A DNA stretch of 44,707 bases from Candidatus Competibacteraceae bacterium (GCA_003989065.1 RXIW01000024.1:1-44707); one strand, 5' to 3'; shown: positions 35,676 through 44,310, counted from the first letter of the stretch. A program made the numbers and translations. Notes: generated by a model from the letters alone, not told the origin.

Positions 35676-38324
35676 ATGACCATTCGTAATCTCGACTATT
35701 TTTTCAAACCGTCTTCGGTCGCTCTGATTTGCGGCGGCGGTGAAAGCGAAGCGATCATCTTCCGCAATCTGATGAACAGCGGGTTCAAGGGGCCGATCAT
35801 GCCCGTCGACCCCAAGCGCTGGGCACTGGAAGGCGCGCTGGCCTACCGCGACATCGCCAGCCTACCGTTATCGCCGGCGCTGGCCATCATCACCCGACCC
35901 CTGCGGGAAGTGCCGACCCTGATCAAGCAACTGGGCGAGCGCGGTACCCGCGCGGCGGTGCTGATCAGCGATACGCGCGGCATTCCGACCAGCGAGCGCG
36001 AGACGCTGTTCCAGACCATCCTGGACACGGCCCAGCCCTATCTGTTGCGGGTGCTGGGACCGGGCTCCCATGGCTTCAACGTGCCGCAGGCCCATCTCAA
36101 CGTCAGCCTGAGTCGGCAGACCCTGATGCCCGGCCAGGTCGCCCTGATCACCGAGTCCGGCACCATCGGCCAGACCGCGCTGGACATCGGCAATCACTAC
36201 GGTTTCGGCTTCAGTCATCTGATCCATCTGGGCGGCAGCCTCGATGTCGATGTGGCCGATATCCTGGATTACCTGACCGGCGATTATCGGGTCCAGGCCA
36301 TCCTGCTGTATCTGGAGCAGATCGGCGACGCCCGCAAGTTCATGTCGGCAGCCCGCCGCGCGGCGCGTATCAAGCCGGTCATCGTGCTGAAACCCCGTCG
36401 CTTCCCGGTCGAGCCGGACGATGCGGTCTACTCCGCCGCCTTCCGCCGCGCCGGTTTGCTGCGGGTCGACGACAGCGACGAGCTGCTGCAGATGGTCAAG
36501 GTGCTGAAGGCCGCCAAACAGGTCAACAACGATCGTTTGGCCATTCTCAGCAACAGCTCCAGCATGAGCCTGCTGGCCGCCGACACGCTATACCAGTTCG
36601 GTGGACGGTTGGCGCAGCTGTCCGAAGCCACCCAGCAGGGGCTGGAGTCTTTGCTCGATCCGAATGCGCCGCCCAATCCGATCGATCTCGGCGATCAGGC
36701 CGACGTCAACACCTACAACCGGGCGCTGGATCTGATCCTGGCCGATCCGGGCGTCGATGGCGTGTTGCTGATCAAAACGCCCACCGCCCTGGTCGATACC
36801 ACGGCGGTGGCGGATGCCCTGATTCAGCGGTTGTCCAACAGTCGCTGCAGCATCATCGCCAGTTTCCCCGGACCGCAGACCGGAGCGGATGCCCGCCGCC
36901 GTCTGCTGGATCGGCAGGTGCCGACCTATGAAACCGCCGGCGGGGCGGTGCAGGCGTTCATGCGGATCGTGCAGTACAAGCGCAATCAGGCGCTGCTGAT
37001 GGAGACGCCGCCCTCGCTGCCTGAGGAGTTCGCCACCGATCTGGCGGCCGCGCGGGCCGTGATCGCCCAGGCGTTGGCCGAGGGGCGGCGGGGCCTCAAC
37101 GAGCACGAGGCCATGCGCCTGCTGGCGGCGTATAGCATTCCGGTGGTCGAAACCCAGCTGGCCCATTCGCCCGACGAAGCGGCCGAGGTCAGCGCGCGGT
37201 TGAACCAGCCGGTCGCCTTGAAGCTCATCTCGTCGGCGGTCATCGCCAAGTCGCAGATCGGTGGCGTAGCCCGCTTCCTGAACACGCCGGACGCCGTGCG
37301 CCAGGCGGCGACCGCCATGCTGGCGCAGCTGCGCAGCGTAGCGCCGACGGCGGTGGTCCAGGGCTTTATCGTCCAACCGATGGTGGCCCGCGACGATGCC
37401 TACGAGATGACGGTGGGCGTGCGTTCCGGCGGTCGGTTCGGGCCGGTGATCTACTTCGGTCAGGGCGGAACGGAGTCCGAGATCATCGGCGATCTGGCCT
37501 ATGGTCTGCCGCCGCTGAACATGCACCTAGCCCGCGAAGTGATGGCGCAAACCCGGATCTACCAGCGGCTGCGCTACAGCCTGCTGCGGCGGGCCAACCT
37601 CAATGCCCTGGCCCTGACCCTGATCAAGGTGTCGCAGATGGTGGTCGACCTGCCCGAGCTGGCCGAGTTGCACATCAATCCGCTGTGGGTCAACGCCGAG
37701 GGGGTGACGGTGCTGGACGCGCGAGTGCGGTTGACGCCGGCAACCCCTGTCCCGGCTCGCCGTTTGGCCATCCGGCCCTATCCCAACGAGTTGGAGGAGA
37801 CCATCCCGCTGTCGAGCGGCAAGGAATTGCTGTTGCGACCGGTGCTGCCCGAGGACGAGCCCTCGCTGCAGGCGCTGGTGCTGCGGACTTCTCCCGAGGA
37901 TTTGCGGCTGCGGTTCTTCCGGCCGATCCGCGAGCTGTCCCACGACATGGCGGCGACTCTGACCCAGATTGACTACGATCGGGAGATGGCGCTGGTGGCG
38001 GTGGGCCCTGGCCTGCCGGGCAAGGCCGAGATCTATGGCATCGTCAGCCTCAACGCCGATCCCAACAACGAGCGGGCCGAGTACTCCATCATCATCGATC
38101 GCTCCATGATGCGGGTGGGACTCGGCAACCTGATGATGCGGCGCATTATCGACTATGCCCGCGCCCGTGGCATCGGCGAAATCTATGGCGAGGTGTTGCA
38201 GGAGAACAAGCCGATGCTGCAACTGGATCGGGCCTTGGGTTTCGCGGTCCATTCCGATCCCGACGATCCCAGCGTCAAGCATGTTACTCTGCAACTGCAT
38301 TGCATCGGTATGTCCGCAGGATGA
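35676..38324 (+). CDS. Pat/PatZ-type protein: ADP-forming acyl-CoA ligase-like domain fused to GNAT acetyltransferase
   Basis: An 882-residue cytoplasmic protein matching the length and layout of the protein lysine acetyltransferases Pat (Salmonella) and PatZ/YfiQ (E. coli), which inactivate acetyl-CoA synthetase and other targets. Residues 1-450 are CoA-binding and ligase-like subdomains, 455-690 an ATP-grasp-like part, and about 715-880 a GNAT domain with RVGLGNLMMRR as the acetyl-CoA loop. In the ligase-like part the SHTG segment that carries the catalytic His of true ADP-forming enzymes is replaced (KPRRFPVEPDDAVY), as expected for a regulatory, non-ligase module. A receiver-domain gene follows after 6 bp. 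Confidence 0.9.
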   Translation: MTIRNLDYFFKPSSVALICGGGESEAIIFRNLMNSGFKGPIMPVDPKRWALEGALAYRDIASLPLSPALAIITRPLREVPTLIKQLGERGTRAAVLISDTRGIPTSERETLFQTILDTAQPYLLRVLGPGSHGFNVPQAHLNVSLSRQTLMPGQVALITESGTIGQTALDIGNHYGFGFSHLIHLGGSLDVDVADILDYLTGDYRVQAILLYLEQIGDARKFMSAARRAARIKPVIVLKPRRFPVEPDDAVYSAAFRRAGLLRVDDSDELLQMVKVLKAAKQVNNDRLAILSNSSSMSLLAADTLYQFGGRLAQLSEATQQGLESLLDPNAPPNPIDLGDQADVNTYNRALDLILADPGVDGVLLIKTPTALVDTTAVADALIQRLSNSRCSIIASFPGPQTGADARRRLLDRQVPTYETAGGAVQAFMRIVQYKRNQALLMETPPSLPEEFATDLAAARAVIAQALAEGRRGLNEHEAMRLLAAYSIPVVETQLAHSPDEAAEVSARLNQPVALKLISSAVIAKSQIGGVARFLNTPDAVRQAATAMLAQLRSVAPTAVVQGFIVQPMVARDDAYEMTVGVRSGGRFGPVIYFGQGGTESEIIGDLAYGLPPLNMHLAREVMAQTRIYQRLRYSLLRRANLNALALTLIKVSQMVVDLPELAELHINPLWVNAEGVTVLDARVRLTPATPVPARRLAIRPYPNELEETIPLSSGKELLLRPVLPEDEPSLQALVLRTSPEDLRLRFFRPIRELSHDMAATLTQIDYDREMALVAVGPGLPGKAEIYGIVSLNADPNNERAEYSIIIDRSMMRVGLGNLMMRRIIDYARARGIGEIYGEVLQENKPMLQLDRALGFAVHSDPDDPSVKHVTLQLHCIGMSAG

Positions 38325-38330
38325 AATCTC

Positions 38331-38705
38331 ATGAGTGAAAAACGTCTCTTGGTCGTTGATGACGAACCCGAATTCGGCGAACTCGTGCGGCAGGTCGCCG
38401 TCGGTCTGGGCTATGAAGTGCGCGTCACCACCAACGGTCGCGCCTTCCAGACCGCCTACCAGGAACTGCAGCCGACCGTCATCGTCATGGACATGGTCAT
38501 GCCCGAGATGGATGGCAACGAGCTGGTGCTGTGGCTGATGGAGCAGCACTACGCCTCCAATCTGATCATCATCACCGGCTATAGTCCCGACTACGCCAAG
38601 GACGCCAGCCTGCTGGCGGAATTCAAGGGCCTGCGGTCGGTGAACACCCTGACCAAGCCGATCCGACTCGCCAAATTGCGCGAGGTGTTGAGCAGCAGCG
38701 AGTAG
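38331..38705 (+). CDS. Single-domain response regulator
   Basis: A 124-residue stand-alone receiver domain. The acidic pocket D10-D11 (VVDDEPE), the phospho-acceptor D54 (VMDMVMPEMDG), T82 (IITG) and K109 (LTKP) are all present, so it should be phosphorylatable. It has no output domain and probably acts by protein contact or as a phosphate relay. It starts 6 bp after the Pat-type gene, which implies coexpression; the hybrid kinase encoded about 6.5 kb away, read in the opposite direction, is the nearest candidate phosphodonor. Confidence 0.93.
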   Translation: MSEKRLLVVDDEPEFGELVRQVAVGLGYEVRVTTNGRAFQTAYQELQPTVIVMDMVMPEMDGNELVLWLMEQHYASNLIIITGYSPDYAKDASLLAEFKGLRSVNTLTKPIRLAKLREVLSSSE

Positions 38706-38716
38706 GGGGCCGCCGC

Positions 38717-39391
38717 ATGAAACTGCTGGCGCTGGAGACGGCGACCGAAGCCTGCTCGGCTGCTGTGTGGGTGGATGGCGTCGTGGTGGAGCGTTACCAA
38801 CTGGCGCCCCGTCGGCATGCGGCGCTGATCCTGCCGATGATCGAAGCGGTGTTGGCCGAGTCGGGCCTGGTGGCGACACAGCTGGACGCCATTGCGGTCG
38901 GCCGCGGGCCGGGAGCCTTCACCGGCGTGCGGATTGCCATCGGCATCGCCCAGGGCATCGCTTTCGCCGCCGATCTGCCGATCGCGCCGGTGTCTACGCT
39001 GGCTGCGTTGGCGCTGGGCGCGGCGCGGGAAACCGGGATCGATTGCATCGCAGCGGCGCTGGACGCCCGCATGGGCGAAATCTATTGGGGCAGCTATGGC
39101 GTGGCCAATGGCGCGATCGCATGGCAGGGCGACGAGCGGGTCTGCGCCCCGCAGGCGGTGGGCGCATTGCCACCGGGCGACTGGTATGGCGCAGGCAGCG
39201 GCTGGTCGAGCTATGCCGATGCGCTGGCCCAGCGGCTGGGTGTCAGTCGCTGGCAAGGCGAGTGCTATCCCCACGCCGGCGATGTCGCCCGACTGGCGGC
39301 CGCTCCGCGTGGGCGGCATCAGTGGGTGGCGGCCGAACGGGCGACGCCGGTCTATCTGCGCAACGAGGTGGCGAGCAAACCTTCCTCCTAA
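38717..39391 (+). CDS. tsaB: tRNA threonylcarbamoyladenosine biosynthesis protein TsaB
   Basis: TsaB partners TsaD (with TsaE) to transfer the threonylcarbamoyl group to A37 of ANN-decoding tRNAs. The 224-residue protein has the ASKHA-fold opening LALETATEACSAAVW and the conserved GRGPGAFTGVRIAIGIAQGIAF segment. TsaB lacks the metal site of TsaD, as here. It begins 11 bp after the receiver gene with a purine-rich AGGGGG site, so it may be read from the same transcript. Confidence 0.95.
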   Translation: MKLLALETATEACSAAVWVDGVVVERYQLAPRRHAALILPMIEAVLAESGLVATQLDAIAVGRGPGAFTGVRIAIGIAQGIAFAADLPIAPVSTLAALALGAARETGIDCIAAALDARMGEIYWGSYGVANGAIAWQGDERVCAPQAVGALPPGDWYGAGSGWSSYADALAQRLGVSRWQGECYPHAGDVARLAAAPRGRHQWVAAERATPVYLRNEVASKPSS

Positions 39392-39413
39392 ATCGTTCAT
39401 GATTCACCGGATA

Positions 39414-39442
39414 TTGGCAAAGGGAGCGCCGGGCGCTAACAT
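39414..39442 (+). promoter_or_regulatory. Putative sigma-70-like promoter of the Rsd/AlgQ gene
   Basis: TTGGCA at 39414-39419 and TAACAT at 39437-39442 are separated by exactly 17 bp, 60 bp ahead of the Rsd/AlgQ start. The -35 matches consensus at 5 of 6 positions and the -10 at 4 of 6. Confidence 0.5.
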
Positions 39443-39502
39443 CGGCATATACCTAGTACAATTCTCGGAAAATCGAGATCACCATCGTCCGGAGGAGCTT
39501 GC

Positions 39503-39976
39503 ATGAACGCCGCCCGTATTGCCGATCCCGTCCATAGCAAGGCGCTACCGGATCTAGTCGCCAAGTTGTTGGCCGCCCGCCAGGAGAGCCTGGTGCTGTA
39601 CCACCGGCTCGCCGCGCTGAAACCGTTCCTGCTGATGGAGCCGGCGCAACATCTGCTGCGCCGCTTTCAGGAAGTCTTGGTGGATTATCTGGCGCTGGGG
39701 CTGTTCGAGGTCTATCGGACGCTGGACGAACAACCGGGTCATTCGCCCTATTGTCAGGCGCGCGATCTGGCCCGGCGGCTATACGGACATATCGCCCATA
39801 CCACTCACGCCGCGATGCTGTTCCACGACCGCTATGAAGGCGAGTTGTCGGACCCGGTGTGGGCCAACCTGGACAGTGAGTTGTCGCGCCTGGGCGAGCA
39901 GCTGGCGGTGCGTATCGAGCTGGAAGACCGCATCGTGGCCGCCATCCGTGGCAGCGACGCTACGCTGGCGGCCTGA
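39503..39976 (+). CDS. Rsd/AlgQ family anti-sigma-70 regulator
   Basis: A 157-residue helical protein resembling E. coli Rsd (158 residues) and Pseudomonas AlgQ, which bind the housekeeping sigma factor and shift polymerase use. Shared features are an N-terminal LLAARQESLVLYHRLAALKP segment, VLVDYLALGLFEVYRTL (compare SLVDYLSAGHFSIYE in Rsd) and LGEQLAVRIELEDRIV (compare IGEALEARFVLEDKLI). The start has an AGGAG site seven bases upstream, and a promoter-like pair of boxes lies in the preceding gap. The next gene is convergent. Confidence 0.85.
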   Translation: MNAARIADPVHSKALPDLVAKLLAARQESLVLYHRLAALKPFLLMEPAQHLLRRFQEVLVDYLALGLFEVYRTLDEQPGHSPYCQARDLARRLYGHIAHTTHAAMLFHDRYEGELSDPVWANLDSELSRLGEQLAVRIELEDRIVAAIRGSDATLAA

Positions 39977-39985
39977 GCGTCCGCT

Positions 39986-40867
39986 TCAATAACCTCGCAG
40001 CCATGCAGGTCGCAGTCGCACGCCGCCAGCCAGCGCCCGCTGCAATTGCGCCAGCAGGGTCGCACGATCCTGCGGCAGGACGCCGGCCAGCGCCAAGGCG
40101 TTGGAGGCGTGGTTGGAGCGGAACACCAGCGGCGCGGGTGGATCGAGCCGTTCGATCAGCCGGACCTGTTCCAACAGCAGCGCCCGGTCGTCCTGTTCCT
40201 GGAACGGCTGGCGAAACTTGTGGCGAAACTCGCTCTCGATCAGCGGATCGAGCATCAGTTGCAAGGTGGAGAGGTAGTCCAGCTCGACTTGATTGACCAG
40301 TTCGGCGGTCGCGTCGATGTGTTCGCGCCAGTCGTCCTGGCCGCCAAGACCGAGGATGACCGTAGCGGAAATCCGCAATCCCGCCTGTTTGGCCTTGCGC
40401 AACCCCGCCGCCATTACTTCCGCTGTCGCGCCCTTGGTGATTCGTTTCAGCAGTTCCGCCGAACCGGTTTCGATGCCGTAATACAGCAAGCCCAAGCCAC
40501 CCTCGCGCAGTCGAACCAGCTCGTCGGTCGATTTCTTGAGCAGATTGACGGGCAGGGCATAGCTGGCGACGCGTTCCAGGCGGGGGAAAGCGGCATGCAG
40601 GTTTTGCAGAATGGCCAGCAGATGTTCGGTGGGCGCGGCCAGAGCGTCGCCATCGGCCAGGAAAACCCGCCGTATATCGGCCTGCGCGCGCGCCATGGCC
40701 TCAATGTCGCCGACGACCGCCGCCAGCGGCCGGATGGCGAAGGTCTTGGTCCGATACATCGAACAGAAGCTGCAGCGGTTGAAGCTGCAACCCAGCGTGG
40801 CTTGCAGAATGAAGCTGTCCGCCTCGGACGGCGGCCGCCAGAGCGGCATGTCGTAATGAATGAGCAT
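39986..40867 (-). CDS. Radical SAM protein
   Basis: A 293-residue radical SAM enzyme. The iron-sulfur cysteines are in LGCSFNRCSFCSMYR, a Cys-x4-Cys-x2-Cys spacing and not the usual x3-x2. Other core features include the FLADGDAL strand, YYGIETGS and VILGLGG. No auxiliary cluster domain or cobalamin-binding domain is visible, and the function cannot be assigned: related sequences occur as uncharacterised Elp3/MiaB-like radical SAM proteins. A GAGGA site precedes the ATG at 40867. It is convergent with Rsd/AlgQ and divergent from the thioesterase. Confidence 0.87.
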   Translation of the reverse strand: MLIHYDMPLWRPPSEADSFILQATLGCSFNRCSFCSMYRTKTFAIRPLAAVVGDIEAMARAQADIRRVFLADGDALAAPTEHLLAILQNLHAAFPRLERVASYALPVNLLKKSTDELVRLREGGLGLLYYGIETGSAELLKRITKGATAEVMAAGLRKAKQAGLRISATVILGLGGQDDWREHIDATAELVNQVELDYLSTLQLMLDPLIESEFRHKFRQPFQEQDDRALLLEQVRLIERLDPPAPLVFRSNHASNALALAGVLPQDRATLLAQLQRALAGGVRLRPAWLRGY

Positions 40868-41009
40868 GATACGGTCCTCGGATGCGCCATCGTCCCGCTT
40901 TTGCCGCAGAATCGTTTACAATCCCTGCCCGGATCGCGGTTTTCGATGACGGCGACCAGGTTAACATTTTCATTGCAAAGCGGATTTCCGATTATTGTCG
41001 AGGCAGCGC

Positions 41010-41447
41010 ATGGCGCGAATCAAATTGGACCTGCCGGCGGATTTTCCCTTCGCCACCGAACTGCGGGTACGCATCACCGATGTCAATTATGGCGGGCACC
41101 TGGGCAACGATGCCCTGTTGGGCCTGTTGCACGAAGCGCGGGTGCGGTTCCTCGCCCATTACCAACTCAGCGAACTGAATATCCACGGCTGCGGCATCAT
41201 CATGGCCGATAGCGTGATCGTCTACAAATCCGAGGCTTTTCCCGGCGAGCTGTTGAGCATCGCGGTAGCAGTGACCGATTTCAACCGCTATGGTTGCGAT
41301 TTCGTCTACCGGGTGACGGAGAAGACCAGCCAGCGCGAAGTGGCGCGGGCCAAGACCGGCATCGTGTTCTTCGACTACCAGAGGCGCGCCGTGCAAAGAG
41401 TGCCGCAGCCTTTCCTCGACTTGTTCCCGCAAGATGCCCTTGTCTAA
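41010..41447 (+). CDS. Acyl-CoA thioesterase (4-hydroxybenzoyl-CoA thioesterase-like hotdog fold)
   Basis: A 145-residue hotdog-fold protein. The opening ELRVRITDVNYGGHLGNDALLGLLHEARVRF places Asp/Asn and His-Glu residues as in 4-hydroxybenzoyl-CoA/YbgC-type thioesterases, which hydrolyse acyl-CoA esters. The substrate is unknown. ATG 41010 has a GAGG site upstream; a TTG at 40995 is an alternative. A good -10-like TACAAT lies at 40917-40922 but without a clear -35. The last 14 bases overlap the start of the downstream GTPase gene, indicating coupled expression. Confidence 0.85.
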   Translation: MARIKLDLPADFPFATELRVRITDVNYGGHLGNDALLGLLHEARVRFLAHYQLSELNIHGCGIIMADSVIVYKSEAFPGELLSIAVAVTDFNRYGCDFVYRVTEKTSQREVARAKTGIVFFDYQRRAVQRVPQPFLDLFPQDALV

Positions 41448-42972
41448 ATTGTCGCTGTCGCCTGCAGGTCGGACCTGGCTGCCCCTCCGCCTGCTGTTGG
41501 CGGTGGGGGTCAGCGTCGCCGTGGCGTTGTTGCTGGTGCTGGTGCTGTACCTCACCGACCTCGGGCTGTCGGTGTGGGAGCGGTTGGCGCGAGCGCCGAC
41601 CGCGTTTTGGGTCATTTACCTGCTGATCCTGGGCGGACTGAGTGCAGGAGGAGCCTATGGCGTCTGGCGGGTCTTGCAATGGGGGCGGCCGGCCGGCCGG
41701 TCCCGCGCTGCAGTCCCAGCCAAACCGCCGGACGAAACCAGCCTGCGCGAACGGTTGGAACGCAGCGCGGCCGCCGGCGTGCCGGTGGATCCCATCCGAC
41801 GTGAGCTGGAAGAATTGCAGCGGCGGCGGGCGACAGGCGAGATCATCGTAGCGATATTCGGTGAAATCAGCGCCGGCAAGTCGTCCATGATCGGCGCCCT
41901 GTTGCCGGGGACCGACATCGCGGTGGACGTGCGCGGCGGCACCACCCGCCAGGTGGCGTATTACACGTGGACCAGTCCAGCCGGCGACCGCCTGGTGTTG
42001 GCGGATCTGCCTGGCCTGAACGAGGCCGGCGGCTTGCTCGATCAGACTGCCCGCGACGAAGCCCTGCGTGCCCATGTGGTCATCTATGTGTGCGAAGGCG
42101 ATCTGACCCGCGACCAGTATCAATCCTTGCGGACCCTGGTCGAACTGGGCAGTCCGCTGATCGTGGCGCTGAACAAGATCGACCGTTTCGCCGAGGGCGA
42201 ACTGGATCTGGTGCGCGAACGCTTGGCCGAGCGGGTCGGTGAGCAGATCGAAGTGGCGCCGGTGCAGTGCGGTGGTCGGGAAGAAGTGACCCGCATCTAC
42301 CACGATGGCCGCGAGGAGACCACTTGGCGCGAGCGTCAGCCGCGGATCGACGACTTGCGCCGGGCCTTGCAGCGCTACCTCGACACCGATCCGCAGGTGC
42401 TGGATGCTCTACGCGATACATCGGTATTCGTGCTGGCGCAGCAGAAGTTGGATGTAGCAGTGGCCGAACATCGCCGTGGCAAGGCGGACGCCATCATCCA
42501 GGGCTATTCCCGCAAAGCGATTTTCGGGGCGCTGGCGGCGGTCAGTCCGGGAACGGATATCCTGATTCAGGGCTATCTGGGCATCAATCTGATCAAAGAG
42601 CTCTGCACTCTGTACGAAGTGCCGGTGCGCGAGATGGACATGCAACGCTTCCTGGATCTGGCTGGCAACCAGATCAAGCGTAGCATCAATCTGTTGCTGG
42701 CCCTGGTCGGTAACGTGTTCAAGGCTTTCCCCGGCATGGGCACGGTGGTCGGCGGCATGATGCACGCCGTGGTCTATGGCTTGATATTCGAAAGTCTGGG
42801 AAAGGCCGTGGCCCGTTCCCTGGAAAGTCGCGGCGATCTGGTCAGCGGACCCGCCCTGCGAATGTTCGAGGATAATCTGAGTGAAGATTTGGAAGCGCGT
42901 GCAAGACGCCTGGCCCAACTGGTTTGGACACAGCAGCGGAGCGGTGAAGGTGCCGGAACCGCAACCGGTTAG
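41434..42972 (+). CDS. Membrane-anchored GTPase with DUF697-like C-terminal domain (first of pair)
   Basis: A 512-residue protein with two N-terminal membrane helices (about residues 18-44 and 58-80), a basic linker and a GTPase domain from about 130: G1 GEISAGKSSM, G3 DLPGLNE and G4 NKID. The C-terminal part (IFGALAAVSPGTDILIQGYLGINLIKELCTLYEV and a glycine-rich hydrophobic helix pair) matches the DUF697 group, which is found in YcjF-like and related membrane GTPases. Function is unknown. It overlaps the thioesterase by 14 bases and a second GTPase gene by up to 92 bases. The 3' end encodes a Gln/Arg/Gly-rich tail. Confidence 0.85.
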   Translation: MPLSKLSLSPAGRTWLPLRLLLAVGVSVAVALLLVLVLYLTDLGLSVWERLARAPTAFWVIYLLILGGLSAGGAYGVWRVLQWGRPAGRSRAAVPAKPPDETSLRERLERSAAAGVPVDPIRRELEELQRRRATGEIIVAIFGEISAGKSSMIGALLPGTDIAVDVRGGTTRQVAYYTWTSPAGDRLVLADLPGLNEAGGLLDQTARDEALRAHVVIYVCEGDLTRDQYQSLRTLVELGSPLIVALNKIDRFAEGELDLVRERLAERVGEQIEVAPVQCGGREEVTRIYHDGREETTWRERQPRIDDLRRALQRYLDTDPQVLDALRDTSVFVLAQQKLDVAVAEHRRGKADAIIQGYSRKAIFGALAAVSPGTDILIQGYLGINLIKELCTLYEVPVREMDMQRFLDLAGNQIKRSINLLLALVGNVFKAFPGMGTVVGGMMHAVVYGLIFESLGKAVARSLESRGDLVSGPALRMFEDNLSEDLEARARRLAQLVWTQQRSGEGAGTATG

Positions 42973-44251
42973 CGGCGATACGCACCTCGCTCTGGCGCGG
43001 GACAGTCTGCGCGACCTGCTGGACGACCACCGGGTGCCGTCCGCTGTGCGGGCGACGCTGGCCGACGAGTATCAGCAACTGCAGCTGTTGCTGGAAAAGA
43101 TCGAACACGGCCACATCCATATCGCAGTGTTCGGCCGGGTCAGCGTGGGCAAATCGGCCCTGCTGAACGCCTTGTTGGGCGAGGTGCGGTTCTCGACCAG
43201 CCCGCTGCACGGCGAGACTACCCGCGCTGCCCACGCCCAATGGCAGGAATACGATGCTGGCGGCGTGTTTCTGATCGACACGCCGGGCATCAACGAAGTG
43301 GCCGGCGAGGCGCGCGAACAGTTGGCGCATGATGTGGCCAGCCGCAGCGATCTGGTCATGTTCGTGGTCGATGGCGATATCACCGAAAGCGAACTCAAGG
43401 CGTTGCGGCAGGTGAAGGGCGTAGCGCAGCGGCTGGTGCTGGTGTTGAACAAGATCGACCGCTATAGCCGCGACGAACGCCAGTTGCTATTGACGACGCT
43501 TCGCCAGCGCACCGAGGGTTTGATTCGCCCCCAGGATATTCTCACCGTCGCGGCCCAGCCCGCCGAACGCATCGTGATTCTGGTCGACGCCGACGGCAAT
43601 GAAACCGAAACCCGCCGTTGCCCGGCTCCGGATGTGGGCGCGTTGCGCGAGCGCATCTGGGACATCCTCAAGGCCGAGGGCAAGACCATGGCGGCGCTCA
43701 ACGCTGGCTTGTTCGCTGGGCGCTTTTCCGATCGCCTGACCCACGAGATCATCGCTATCCGTCGCGAGTTGGCCGAGAAAGTGGTGCGCAACTATTGTCT
43801 GGTCAAGGGCGTCGCGGTGGCGCTGAATCCGATCCCGGTGGCCGATATCCTGGCGGCCGTGGCGACCGATGCGGCGATGGTGGTGCATCTCAGCCGGGTC
43901 TATGGTTTGCCGATCAGTCGAGGCGAGGCGGGTTCGCTGCTCAAGACCATTTTCACCCAGCTGGTGTTCCTGATGGGCACGGTCTGGAGCATGAACCTGT
44001 TGGCGGCGGCGCTCAAAGGGGTGAGCATGGGCTTGTCCACCGTGGTGACCGCCGGGGCGCAGGGTGCGGTGGCCTGGTATGGCACCTATGTGGTGGGCAA
44101 GGCCGCCGAGCAGTATTTCGCCCGTGGCAAGTCGTGGGGCGAGGGTGGACCGAAGCGGGTAGTGCGGGAAATCCTCGACAGCCTGGATCGCGATTCCTTG
44201 CTGGCGCAGGCGCGGGATGACATTCTGGCCCGACTGAAGCCGTTGCTGTGA
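42881..44251 (+). CDS. GTPase with DUF697-like C-terminal domain (second of pair)
   Basis: A 456-residue GTPase with G1 GRVSVGKSAL near residue 86, G3 DTPGINE and G4 NKIDRY, then a DUF697-type segment (VALNPIPVADILAAVATDAAMVVHLSRVYGL) and hydrophobic helices (LVFLMGTVWSMNLLAAAL, ending VVGKAAEQYF). Unlike its neighbour it lacks an N-terminal membrane anchor. The GTG at 42881 has GAGGA eight bases upstream and gives a 92-base overlap with the first GTPase; GTG 42944 would reduce it to 29. The two are related in architecture but clearly diverged, so they may form a heteromeric membrane-remodelling or transport device; that is inference. Confidence 0.85.
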   Translation: MKIWKRVQDAWPNWFGHSSGAVKVPEPQPVSGDTHLALARDSLRDLLDDHRVPSAVRATLADEYQQLQLLLEKIEHGHIHIAVFGRVSVGKSALLNALLGEVRFSTSPLHGETTRAAHAQWQEYDAGGVFLIDTPGINEVAGEAREQLAHDVASRSDLVMFVVDGDITESELKALRQVKGVAQRLVLVLNKIDRYSRDERQLLLTTLRQRTEGLIRPQDILTVAAQPAERIVILVDADGNETETRRCPAPDVGALRERIWDILKAEGKTMAALNAGLFAGRFSDRLTHEIIAIRRELAEKVVRNYCLVKGVAVALNPIPVADILAAVATDAAMVVHLSRVYGLPISRGEAGSLLKTIFTQLVFLMGTVWSMNLLAAALKGVSMGLSTVVTAGAQGAVAWYGTYVVGKAAEQYFARGKSWGEGGPKRVVREILDSLDRDSLLAQARDDILARLKPLL

Positions 44252-44310
44252 GCGGGACAGGGAATCCTGTTCCTTGGTGACACGCCGTTCTGACGCCATT
44301 CGGGAGCTGT

